Assembly: GCA_024225875.1 (NCBI GenBank) | Contig: JAAEMD010000138.1 | Location: 1-8,728 of the forward strand | Length of the DNA stretch: 8,728 bases | Source: a bacterium | GTDB taxonomy: Bacteria > Margulisbacteria > Marinamargulisbacteria > JAAEMD01 | Direction of reading: 5' to 3' | Position numbers and translations under genes: made by a program | The notes under the pieces: model-generated | The model's database searches: none | Told to the model about the DNA's origin: nothing | Seen by the model: the letters and a program-made list of their open reading frames with translations, nothing else | Part shown: positions 1-7,008 of the stretch, in pieces | Numbering within the stretch: position 1 is the stretch's first letter | Layout: every line of letters starts with the position of its first letter

Positions 1-2
1 AG

Positions 3-62
3 CATAAAGCGCTTCTGAAAAAATCTGTAGGTACCAAACTTCATTTGCTAAAAATGGCTTGA
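3..62 (+). CDS. possible C-terminal tail of an upstream gene (partial)
   Basis: This is the only plus-strand frame open from the window edge; it gives 20 codons ending in TGA at 60-62, with the tail ending LHLLKMA. The other two plus frames hit stops within the first 18 bases. Its lysine-rich, leucine-rich end is plausible protein but far too short to identify. It stops 16 bp before the first copy of the 29-bp repeat at 79-107. It may equally be a chance open frame; only sequence left of the window can decide. Confidence 0.2.
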   Translation, partial: HKALLKKSVGTKLHLLKMA

Positions 63-78
63 TTTATATTTTTCATTC

Positions 79-107
79 CGGACATTTTATTTTGGTTTAG
101 CTATATA
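79..107 (+). repeat. 29-bp dispersed direct repeat, copy 1
   Basis: The block begins CGGACATTTTA and ends AGCTATATA. It matches 6517-6545 at 25 of 29 positions in the same orientation, and both copies have a GTACA a few bases further downstream (112-116 and 6552-6556). The rest of 1-240 shows no RNA gene and no convincing coding frame. The repeat could be the end of an insertion element, a regulatory site or a short extragenic repeat; the sequence alone does not say which. Confidence 0.6.
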
Positions 108-240
108 CAGACGTACAAAAGACTTTTATTATTCTGAAAAACTCAATATTTTCACAGCTTCATACTGATAAAGCCCTGATTACACAAAAGCATAATCACT
201 TTGCTTTTCCTTTTTTACAAAAAAACAACTATACTTTTGA

Positions 241-1920
241 ATGATGGGAAAAAAAATATTAACTTTCTTAAATTACTTATCAGGTATTATCTGCATTATA
301 ACAGGTGTTATTATAACTTTAGAGATTATATTTTCACTAAATACTGAGAATACACACCTGTACACCACTCTTCATTCATTTTTTTTCAAATTCCTGATCA
401 CAGACCTCTCAATCAGGTTGCTGGTTAAAAAAAATATAAAATTTTTACTTTCCCAGCCTGCAGATCTACTGGTTTTTTTTCCATTAATAGAAAACATACT
501 TAATCTTACTAAATCTCCTCAACACCTTTTTCTAACACAGATTATACTGATAATTATTATTATCGGACGTCTAAAGCATACAGGCATGTTTTTCAGAATA
601 TTTAAGCTAAAGCCAGCACAAATGTTATTAACAGGCTTTCTTTTTGCTATATTTACCGGCTCACTGCTGCTCAGCCTGCCTGTTGCGTCCGTTAATGAAC
701 ACCTGCCTTACATGGATGCCTTGTTTACAGCTGTGTCTGCTGTTTGTGTTACAGGGTTAGTTGTAAATGATATAGGAACAACATTTACATTATTCGGACA
801 AATCATCATCCTTCTTCTAATTCAGATAGGCGGACTTGGCATAATGACTTTTTCAGTTCTTTTGACTATGATTTTAAACAAAAAAATATCTCAGCGGGAA
901 ACTCAGGAATTTCAACAAAACTATGCAACCTTTAATCTAAAAGATACCTTTCGCACCATACGGGCAATCTTTATATTTACCTTTATTTTTGAAATAGCAG
1001 GTTCCATATTATTATTTATTTTCTGGAGACCTGATTTCGAGTCTGTTACTCAAGCTATGTTCAGCTCTTTATTTCATTCTGTATCGGCTTTTTGTAATGC
1101 CGGCTTTTCATTGTTTCCTGACAGCTTTGTAAGATACTCTACTGCTACACCCATCATAATGACTATTTCAGTTCTGATTATTTTTGGCGGAATTGGTTTT
1201 CCTGTAATCATCAATCTTTATCGGTATATGTTCCATAGAAGAAAGAACCCTTTAATAAAATTACACACCAAAATAACTCTTACCGTCACTGCAGTACTAC
1301 TGGTATTCGGAACATTAATTATTCTATTCAGCGAATATAATAATGCCTTGAGTAGTTTTAATATTTTTGAAAAAGGATTAATATCTTTCTTCCATAGTGT
1401 TTCTGCAAGAACCTGTGGATTCAATAGTATTGATCTTAACCTTTTCGGCCCGGCCAGCCTTCTGATAATAATAAGTTTAATGTACATCGGTGCTTCTCCC
1501 GGATCAACCGGAGGAGGTATAAAAACTACTACTGTCGGCATTTTTATTACAGCGTGTATAAGTACGTTCAGAGCACAAAATAAAACTGAAATCGCTGGTA
1601 GAACAATAGCCAGGGAAGATATTTTAAAAGCCCTTGCTATTGTTATCCTGTCAGCACTGATAATTCTTTTTTTCTTATTTAACCTGCTGTTATTTGAGGA
1701 TTTTGTTTTTTTTGAAACTTTTTTTGAAACAGTATCAGCATTTGGAACAGCTGGTCTTTCTTTAGGTACAACCAGGTATTTATCAATTTATGGTAAAATG
1801 TTTATAATGATTATTATGTTTATTGGAAGGGTTGGTCCATTGACTGTTGCATATGCACTGGCAAGAGAAAAGTCAAAAAGCAATTACGCCTACCCTGAAG
1901 AAAGTGTTTTGATTGCATAA
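241..1920 (+). CDS. ktrB: KtrB/TrkH-family potassium uptake channel subunit
   Basis: This is the membrane pore subunit of a Ktr/Trk K+ uptake system, 559 residues. All four pore-loop repeats of the superfamily are visible: VTGL (170-173), NAGF (286-289), TCGF (391-394) and TAGL (503-506), each after an SxxSA-like pore helix. The intramembrane gating loop is present as GASPGSTGGGIKTTT (417-431), and the conserved arginine of the last helix is in FIGRVGPL (528-535). The first ~125 residues are extra compared with compact KtrB proteins and hold about four hydrophobic segments followed by a basic stretch (R110, K112, R119, K122, K124). The start is an ATG doublet at 241/244; no Shine-Dalgarno sequence is visible. 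The gene for the cytoplasmic gate, ktrA, follows after 5 bp, which supports a KtrAB assignment over TrkH working with a two-domain TrkA. Confidence 0.95.
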   Translation: MMGKKILTFLNYLSGIICIITGVIITLEIIFSLNTENTHLYTTLHSFFFKFLITDLSIRLLVKKNIKFLLSQPADLLVFFPLIENILNLTKSPQHLFLTQIILIIIIIGRLKHTGMFFRIFKLKPAQMLLTGFLFAIFTGSLLLSLPVASVNEHLPYMDALFTAVSAVCVTGLVVNDIGTTFTLFGQIIILLLIQIGGLGIMTFSVLLTMILNKKISQRETQEFQQNYATFNLKDTFRTIRAIFIFTFIFEIAGSILLFIFWRPDFESVTQAMFSSLFHSVSAFCNAGFSLFPDSFVRYSTATPIIMTISVLIIFGGIGFPVIINLYRYMFHRRKNPLIKLHTKITLTVTAVLLVFGTLIILFSEYNNALSSFNIFEKGLISFFHSVSARTCGFNSIDLNLFGPASLLIIISLMYIGASPGSTGGGIKTTTVGIFITACISTFRAQNKTEIAGRTIAREDILKALAIVILSALIILFFLFNLLLFEDFVFFETFFETVSAFGTAGLSLGTTRYLSIYGKMFIMIIMFIGRVGPLTVAYALAREKSKSNYAYPEESVLIA

Positions 1921-1925
1921 ATATT

Positions 1926-2627
1926 ATGAAAAGTATTGCTGTTATTGGTTTAGGTCAGTTTGGATATCAGGTTGCAACAACCCTTGCTCAAAAAGGGTTT
2001 GATGTAGTAGCTCTTGATACAAACATGGAGATAATATCAGAAATAAAAGATATTGTGTCCCAGGCTGTTATGATTGATGCTACAGATGAAAAAGCAATGA
2101 GATCTGTAAACATTGATAATGTCGATAAAGCTATTGTAGCTATTGGTTCAAATCTTCAATCAAGCTTATTATCAGCCGCACTGCTGGTCAGAATGAATAT
2201 AGAAGAGATTTATGTTCGAGCAATAAATGCTTTACAGGAAAACATTCTGCGCTCTATGGGCATTAATAATATAATTAATATTGAGAAGGAAATGGGGATT
2301 CAAATTACCAATACAATATCTGCTGAAGGAATAGGTCGCTATATAGAAATATCTGACCAGCACTCTCTAATGGAAATAAAAGTTCCAAAATCATTTGCAG
2401 GCAAAACATTAAAAGACCTTGATTTACGATCAAAATATAAAATTAATATAGTAGGTATAAAAACAAACTCACCAGAAGTAACAGACGACGGTGACATAAA
2501 ATATAAGTTAAAAATGACTGTTGTACCTGATCCTGAATACCCCTTAAGCAGTAATGATATGTTAATAGTTACTGGAACAGACAGTAATCTCAATCTTTTT
2601 CTAAGCCATGGCAAATCAGATGATTAA
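1926..2627 (+). CDS. ktrA: KtrA/TrkA-type RCK nucleotide-binding gate
   Basis: This is the cytoplasmic regulatory subunit of the K+ transporter encoded just upstream; in this family, RCK rings bind ATP/ADP or NAD(H) and gate the KtrB pore. The 233-residue length is that of single-domain KtrA (two-domain TrkA is about twice as long). A Rossmann fold opens the protein: GLGQFG at 8-13 is the GxGxxG loop, D31 at the end of strand 2 is the expected ribose-binding acid, and DATD lies at 51-54. Residues ~140-228 form the TrkA_C (RCK_C) ligand domain, with a DLDLR segment at 164-168 typical of it. The start at 1926 is 5 bp after the ktrB stop; there is no clear ribosome site, so translation may depend on coupling to ktrB. 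Confidence 0.95.
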   Translation: MKSIAVIGLGQFGYQVATTLAQKGFDVVALDTNMEIISEIKDIVSQAVMIDATDEKAMRSVNIDNVDKAIVAIGSNLQSSLLSAALLVRMNIEEIYVRAINALQENILRSMGINNIINIEKEMGIQITNTISAEGIGRYIEISDQHSLMEIKVPKSFAGKTLKDLDLRSKYKINIVGIKTNSPEVTDDGDIKYKLKMTVVPDPEYPLSSNDMLIVTGTDSNLNLFLSHGKSDD

Positions 2628-3396
2628 AAGTGTATTAAATAAAACCCCTGTTATATGGAAATTAATTATTATACTGATATTAATCATAACTGTGCTTTCT
2701 GTTGTGTTTATTATCTTTCACCAGAAAACAGTTTCACTACTGGTTTCCAGTGGAGTTATGGATAAGGCTGTTATAAGCACTATATGGAAAAGTATGGTGC
2801 AGTATATTTTTATTGCTTTATTTTTATGTTCATTATTATTTTCCATTGTTTACGTTGATATTACATATTTTATAAAAGAAATTAATATCTGTCTGAAAGA
2901 TGCTCTAACTAAACGCAAACTTGAAAATAATTTTTCAGATTACTATTCTGGACAGACTTTTGATAACATTGCAGCAAATATAAAGTCCCTTTTTTCTCTT
3001 TTTCAGTCTTTTGATAATATGAAGGTCTCCAGAATTTCCACAGAAACCCATAACTTAAAATTACTGATTAATAATATCTCAGAAGGAGTTTTGATTTTAA
3101 ACAAGGAAAAAATAGTAACTCATATTAACCATACAGGTGAAACAATGCTGAAGTTATTACCAGGCGAGATTATTGATCAGATGATTTCAAGAAAGATCAG
3201 TAATAATATAATTTTAGAAAATCTTGATAAAGCTGTACAACAGGATATAAAAATCACAGACGTCGAGTTGAGCATAAAAAATACAATACTGAATCTCAAT
3301 ATTTTTCCTATAAAAAACTCTTTCGGTGAAATAATACGATCTTTAATTATTATTGAAAACAAAAACAGCCTTTCAGGAACAAAGAAGAGCAGCTGA
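2608..3396 (+). CDS. membrane-anchored PAS-domain protein without output domain
   Basis: The product has 262 residues: a short N-terminus, a transmembrane helix (~15-37), an external loop of ~27 residues, a second helix (~65-88), a helical linker (~90-148), and a PAS-like domain from ~149 to 252. The PAS call rests on NNISEGVLILNKEKIVTHIN at 155-174, the typical opening of this fold, and on the β-strand pattern after it. No HisKA/HATPase, GGDEF or other output domain follows; the protein ends shortly after the PAS domain in KKSS. It overlaps ktrA by 20 bp if it starts at 2608; an ATG at 2620 is also possible, and neither has a good Shine-Dalgarno sequence. Its stop overlaps the aroF start by 1 bp. 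A sensory role linked to K+ transport is inferred from context only. Confidence 0.75.
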   Translation: MANQMIKSVLNKTPVIWKLIIILILIITVLSVVFIIFHQKTVSLLVSSGVMDKAVISTIWKSMVQYIFIALFLCSLLFSIVYVDITYFIKEINICLKDALTKRKLENNFSDYYSGQTFDNIAANIKSLFSLFQSFDNMKVSRISTETHNLKLLINNISEGVLILNKEKIVTHINHTGETMLKLLPGEIIDQMISRKISNNIILENLDKAVQQDIKITDVELSIKNTILNLNIFPIKNSFGEIIRSLIIIENKNSLSGTKKSS

Positions 3397-4421
3397 TGAT
3401 AGTTATTCTAAAAAACGGCTGCACTGCAGAAGATATAGACTATATCTCAATAAAGATAAAAGAAATGGGCTATACTCCACATATAATCGAAGGTATTGAA
3501 AAAGCTGTAATCGGTGCAGTTGGCAATGAAAAAAATCAAGAACGCCTGAAAAGTCTTATAACCGTGCCTTGTGTAGAAAAGATTTTACCTGTACTTCAGC
3601 CATATAAATTAGCCTCAAGAACAACAAAAAACGAGGATTCTATCGTTAAAGTCGAAAGAATCATGATTGGTGGTGGTAATTTTGTAATAATAGGTGGTCC
3701 CTGCTCTGTAGAGTCACTGAACCAGACTATGGCTGCAGCAAGGGCTGTAAAGAAATCAGGAGGACATTTACTGCGTGGCGGTGCCTATAAGCCAAGAACT
3801 TCTCCTTACAGTTTTCAAGGCCTTGAGGAAGAAGGCCTGAAAATTTTAAAAACTGCAAAAAAAGCTACGGACCTGCCTGTTGTAACTGAGTTACTGTCCG
3901 ATCATAATACAGATCTTGTAGCAAGCTATGCTGATATCATACAAATAGGCGCAAGAAATATGCAGAATTTCGCATTACTTAGAGCAGCAGGACAGTCAAA
4001 GGTACCTGTAATTCTTAAAAGAGGGATGGCTTCTACTCTCGAAGAACTGCTTATGTCTGCTGAATATATACTGTCAGAAGGAAATTATGATGTAATTCTT
4101 TGTGAACGGGGAATAAGAACATTTGAAAAAGCCTATCGTAATACCCTGGATCTTGCTGCTGTTCCCACACTTAAAAAAATGTCTCATTTACCTGTTATAG
4201 TTGACCCCAGTCATGGAACAGGAAGAAGAGACCTGATACTACCTATGTCAAAAGCTGCCATTGCTGCCGGTGCTGACGGGTTAATTATAGAAGTTCATCC
4301 AGAGCCAGAAAAAGCATACTCAGACGGGCCGCAGTCATTAACTCCTGATGAGTTCAGCGAATTTATGGAAGAGATAAAACCGTTTATAGAAGCCTCCGGC
4401 AAAAAAATGTCTTTACGTTAA
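3396..4421 (+). CDS. aroF: 3-deoxy-7-phosphoheptulonate (DAHP) synthase, Thermotoga-like type with N-terminal regulatory domain
   Basis: The enzyme condenses phosphoenolpyruvate with erythrose 4-phosphate in the first step of the shikimate pathway to aromatic amino acids. At 341 residues it has the layout of the T. maritima enzyme: a ferredoxin-like domain (~1-68), which in that enzyme mediates feedback inhibition by tyrosine, then a catalytic TIM barrel. Catalytic motifs are intact: GGPCSVES (100-107), KPRTSPYSFQG (132-142), QIGARNMQN (183-191), KRGM (208-211), DPSHGTGRRD (270-279). The expected metal ligands are C103, H273, E299 and D310. The ATG overlaps the TGA of the PAS gene (TGATG), with a purine-rich GAAGAG upstream as a weak ribosome site. 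Cotranscription with the Ktr genes looks likely, but no metabolic link between them is obvious. Confidence 0.95.
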   Translation: MIVILKNGCTAEDIDYISIKIKEMGYTPHIIEGIEKAVIGAVGNEKNQERLKSLITVPCVEKILPVLQPYKLASRTTKNEDSIVKVERIMIGGGNFVIIGGPCSVESLNQTMAAARAVKKSGGHLLRGGAYKPRTSPYSFQGLEEEGLKILKTAKKATDLPVVTELLSDHNTDLVASYADIIQIGARNMQNFALLRAAGQSKVPVILKRGMASTLEELLMSAEYILSEGNYDVILCERGIRTFEKAYRNTLDLAAVPTLKKMSHLPVIVDPSHGTGRRDLILPMSKAAIAAGADGLIIEVHPEPEKAYSDGPQSLTPDEFSEFMEEIKPFIEASGKKMSLR

Positions 4422-4486
4422 ACGTATAATTCACGATAGTTAATAATCTGTAAAATAAATAAATAAAGAAAGAGAATAAATCATAA

Positions 4487-4924
4487 ATGAAGGCTGTAAT
4501 ACAAAGAGTTAATCAGGCATCAGTCAGGATAAACGAGATCACTACTGCTGCAATTAATAAAGGTCTGTTAGTATTTCTAGGAATAAAAAACGATGATACA
4601 AAAAAAGAAGCTGACTGGATTATAGATAAAATCTTAAATTTGCGGGTTTTTGAAGATAAAAGCAGAAGAATGAACTACAGCACACTTCAAATTAATGCTG
4701 AAATACTTATAGTTTCTCAATTTACCTTATACGGAAATTGTCAAAAAGGGCGTAGACCAGGATTTGATGAAGCTGCAAAAGAATCAGTATCAAAGCCTCT
4801 TTACAGCTATACCATTGAAAAAATCAGAAAAACTTATCCAAACATCAAAAGCGGAACTTTCGGGGCAAACATGCGCATTTCTTTAGAAAATGATGGGCCA
4901 GTTACTTTTATTGTAGAAAAATAA
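4487..4924 (+). CDS. dtd: D-aminoacyl-tRNA deacylase
   Basis: Dtd hydrolyses D-aminoacyl-tRNAs (and Gly-tRNA-Ala), keeping D-amino acids out of translation; it acts as a cytoplasmic homodimer. The 145-residue length is normal. Family motifs are present: the N-terminal MKAVIQRV, the active-site SQFT (77-80) followed by a basic KGRRPGF stretch (87-93), and the C-terminal NDGPVT (135-140) with the Gly-Pro pair that gives chiral selection. Where many homologues have GADM or GAHM, this one reads GANM (126-129), which looks tolerable. A 65-bp A/T-rich gap separates it from aroF; it contains a TATAAT at 4425-4430 without a good -35, so a private promoter is possible but weak. The next gene's ATG directly follows the dtd stop. 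Confidence 0.95.
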   Translation: MKAVIQRVNQASVRINEITTAAINKGLLVFLGIKNDDTKKEADWIIDKILNLRVFEDKSRRMNYSTLQINAEILIVSQFTLYGNCQKGRRPGFDEAAKESVSKPLYSYTIEKIRKTYPNIKSGTFGANMRISLENDGPVTFIVEK

Positions 4925-5107
4925 ATGAATATTGATTTTTTAAAGTATTCAGCATGCCCAAAATGTAAAAACAGGCTTATTGCCTATAAAGCAGACAACA
5001 AAGAAAGCAGTTTGTTATGTACAGAATGCAACCTGTTGTTTAAATTTGAAAATGGCATTGCCAGGCTGCTTATAAAGTCAGGAAAAAAACACAAACCCGG
5101 CTCTTAG
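4925..5107 (+). CDS. Trm112-like small zinc-ribbon protein
   Basis: A 60-residue protein with two CxxC pairs, CPKC (11-14) and CTEC (32-35), on a β-rich scaffold: this is the pattern of the Trm112p/UPF0434 family. Eukaryotic and archaeal Trm112 partners methyltransferases; in bacteria the role of such short proteins is mostly unknown. The ATG abuts the dtd TAA (TAAATG), so translation is probably coupled. The C-terminus is basic (KSGKKHKPGS). Its TAG overlaps the stop codon of the convergent lipoprotein gene by 4 bp, and no hairpin terminator is visible at this junction. Confidence 0.75.
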   Translation: MNIDFLKYSACPKCKNRLIAYKADNKESSLLCTECNLLFKFENGIARLLIKSGKKHKPGS

Positions 5108-6366
5108 TATACATCTTCTGTGAATGTAACATACGGATCATGGTCCTTATCTATTACAACAAGAAATTCATTTACTAACTGCTCTGCAGCTGCCTTGACA
5201 GCTTTAACAATAACTTCTGCTTTATTCACTGGATCCGGATATAAAGATACTGCACGGTATGCCTCTGGATAAATTATACTGCGTGCATTTTCCGGTAAAT
5301 TATCAGCAGTCGATCTATACCGGTTTTTAGCAGACACTGGCTTTTCAAAAAAAAGCTCTGCTATTTTAACATCATTTTCAGTCAGGTATAAAAAAGCCCG
5401 TACAATAACCGTGCATTCAAACTCACTGGTCATTATCTCGTACTCAAAAGAACGGTCCTTTTCAAATACATTTCCATTCTGAATATAGGTGTAGGTAAGT
5501 ATATCATTAACTTTAGTTCTATCCGGGTCTGCTGAGTTATTGTATATACGAACATCAACATCACCTTCTATATAGTACTGTGTATGACCTATCTTCTCAT
5601 CAGTATCATCTATAGAAAAACGAAGATAATGGGACTTAACACTGTAAAAGGAATTAAAAACAGCTCTTGTATATGCAGAAGGAATATCAACGCCTTCTAT
5701 ATTTAAAGGCAGTTTCCTTATACCGGGATTATGCTCATTATTAAATATTCCTGTCAGCGTATCAGATATCAGTTGAGTTACAGAGTCTGCTTTCTTAAAA
5801 AAAGGAGCAATAGATATATATCTCTGCGCGCTTTTATAAGCTTTTCTGATATAGTCAGGCGTCTTTTTATATCCAGATTTATATATGTTAATTTTTTTAA
5901 AGTGTTCCAGGCTCTTTCTATAATATTCTTCTTCAAAGGCCTGTTTTCCAAGCTTATACTGTTCCTGACAATAAATAGACACAGCATTATTGAACCTGTC
6001 TTCTGCCAAAACAATACTTTCATCTATATTCGACAACTTTATATCTAATAAACTCATTTCCTTTAAAACCCTCACCAGGGTCTCATAATAAGTTACAGCT
6101 GCTTCTTTATCTTTATCATTTTGAATGATATCACCTTTATATAAGGCTTTATCAAGCAGAACAGCCCCATCAGAAGCAACAAAGCTCTCAATTTCAGGCT
6201 TCAAATCCGGATTTTTAACTCCATCAACTATACTTTTAGCTGCTTCAAGATAGCGACCTGAATCATAGTGCTGTACTAAGTCCTGCATTAGATTTGAACA
6301 GCTTATAAGACATAAATAAAGAAAAAGAAAAAATAAACAGGTAGATTTTTTAAAAAAGTCACTCAT
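5104..6366 (-). CDS. predicted lipoprotein with TPR-like helices, function unknown
   Basis: I do not recognise the family of this 420-residue protein. It starts with a basic N-terminus and a hydrophobic stretch (~9-22) ending in LISC, giving C23 as the likely lipidated cysteine; this loose lipobox would suit a spirochaete. The N-terminal half is helical with TPR-like segments (HYDSGRYLEAAKSI at 33-46, YKLGKQAFEEEYYRKSLEHF at 137-156). A β-rich middle (~215-350) follows, and near the C-terminus a helix around VIVKAVKAAAEQLVNEF. The fold suggests a periplasmic or surface scaffold or binding protein, but nothing shows its ligand. GGAA 5 bases before the ATG could be the ribosome site. It runs against the plus-strand cluster, with stops overlapping by 4 bp. 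Confidence 0.8.
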   Translation of the reverse strand: MSDFFKKSTCLFFLFLYLCLISCSNLMQDLVQHYDSGRYLEAAKSIVDGVKNPDLKPEIESFVASDGAVLLDKALYKGDIIQNDKDKEAAVTYYETLVRVLKEMSLLDIKLSNIDESIVLAEDRFNNAVSIYCQEQYKLGKQAFEEEYYRKSLEHFKKINIYKSGYKKTPDYIRKAYKSAQRYISIAPFFKKADSVTQLISDTLTGIFNNEHNPGIRKLPLNIEGVDIPSAYTRAVFNSFYSVKSHYLRFSIDDTDEKIGHTQYYIEGDVDVRIYNNSADPDRTKVNDILTYTYIQNGNVFEKDRSFEYEIMTSEFECTVIVRAFLYLTENDVKIAELFFEKPVSAKNRYRSTADNLPENARSIIYPEAYRAVSLYPDPVNKAEVIVKAVKAAAEQLVNEFLVVIDKDHDPYVTFTEDVY

Positions 6367-6485
6367 TTGAATTCCATTTTAACATGCTCAAAAAGCTCAT
6401 TCAAACTAATCCAGTCAAACACTTTATATAACTGGTAAAAATTGAACTGTCCGTTTAAATGGGGAAGTGCAGTGTACTGGCGCAT
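6363..6485 (-). CDS. possible 40-residue ORF coupled to the lipoprotein gene
   Basis: A minus-strand frame starts with ATG at 6485 and ends in a TGA that overlaps the lipoprotein ATG (ATGA). The product is rich in aromatic residues (QFNFYQLYKVFDWISL at 13-28) and looks protein-like, not low-complexity. The frame stays open 13 codons further upstream, to a TAA at 6525-6527 inside the 29-bp repeat, but has no other usual start. No Shine-Dalgarno sequence precedes the ATG. It may be a leader peptide that controls the lipoprotein, the remnant of a gene cut by a mobile element, or chance. I do not recognise it. Confidence 0.3.
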   Translation of the reverse strand: MRQYTALPHLNGQFNFYQLYKVFDWISLNELFEHVKMEFK

Positions 6486-6516
6486 ATTAACGAAGTCATT
6501 TGAAAACTTTAAGTGT

Positions 6517-6545
6517 CGGACATTTTACTTTGGAACAGCTATATA
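6517..6545 (+). repeat. 29-bp dispersed direct repeat, copy 2
   Basis: This is the second copy of the block at 79-107, with 25 of 29 identical bases and the same orientation; the mismatches are one T/C at position 12 and three adjacent bases at 18-20. It sits in the 318-bp spacer between the divergent lipoprotein gene and the 6685 gene. The rest of the spacer (6546-6684) holds one promoter candidate and a ribosome site for the downstream gene, and nothing else I can support. Confidence 0.6.
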
Positions 6546-6625
6546 TTTATTGTACAGGTCTTCAGGCATGTCTTGTTTTTAAATAAAAAGGTATCATGCT
6601 ATAGTTAATTCATACAAAGCCAGTC

Positions 6626-6654
6626 TTTAGTATTAAGGTGATTTATTATATAAT
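6626..6654 (+). promoter_or_regulatory. sigma-70-like promoter for the 6685 gene pair
   Basis: A perfect TATAAT lies at 6649-6654. The hexamer 17 bp upstream (6626-6631, TTTAGT) is a weak -35 match. Transcription would start near 6661, about 24 bases before the ATG at 6685, and the message would include the ribosome site AAAGGAA (6669-6675), which is spaced 9 bases from that ATG. Confidence 0.5.
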
Positions 6655-6684
6655 TAATTCTGAAAGAGAAAGGAATATTTATAA

Positions 6685-7008
6685 ATGGATCAAAGCAACT
6701 CATCTTCCAAAAAAAGTGGATCAACTAAAATTGTACAGTTTGCTGACGAAACAAAAACACTCCCTGATGGAAGCACTATTATATATGCTGAAAACGATGA
6801 TAATATTGTAGTTTACCATAAGTTACCCTTTGAAAAGGGAACCACTTATGTATACAAAAGAAAAACAGGAAAAATACTTGTTAATAACAAGCCTGGAACC
6901 AATAAAGATAAGCGCAGGATGATAAAGCTGGGATCTTATATGATGGATAATGCCAGCGAAGACGATTTAGTAACAATTTCTGTAAAATCCAAGGATGATT
7001 ACATATAA
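6685..7008 (+). CDS. hypothetical protein, 107 residues
   Basis: I do not recognise this protein. It starts with a Ser/Lys-rich, probably disordered stretch (residues 1-14), followed by a β-strand-rich region: KIVQFADETK, GSTIIYAEND, NIVVYHKLPF and TTYVYKRKTGKILV read as successive strands and turns. There is no signal peptide or membrane segment, so it is probably cytoplasmic. A good ribosome site, AAAGGAA at 6669-6675, supports the start at 6685, and a TATAAT promoter lies upstream. Its TAA overlaps the next gene's ATG by 1 bp (TAATG), so the two products are likely made together and may interact. Confidence 0.7.
   Translation: MDQSNSSSKKSGSTKIVQFADETKTLPDGSTIIYAENDDNIVVYHKLPFEKGTTYVYKRKTGKILVNNKPGTNKDKRRMIKLGSYMMDNASEDDLVTISVKSKDDYI

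Noticed and set aside
1218..1541. Minus-strand 107-codon frame inside ktrB
   Set aside because: Antisense to the gating-loop region of ktrB, whose motifs are intact; no ribosome site.
4402..4430. Separate promoter for dtd around TATAAT 4425-4430
   Set aside because: No -35 hexamer at a workable distance; kept only as a weak possibility in the dtd entry.
4449..4475. Tandem-like TAAA/AAAT run before dtd
   Set aside because: Only three to four imperfect units in very A/T-rich DNA; not a meaningful repeat array.
5731..6048. Plus-strand 105-codon frame inside the lipoprotein gene
   Set aside because: Antisense shadow of a gene with a good signal peptide and full-length frame; composition is hydrophobic/basic without a motif.
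6440..6600. Plus-strand frame through the second 29-bp repeat
   Set aside because: Starts after a stop with no ATG and ribosome site, and has no motif; treated as chance.
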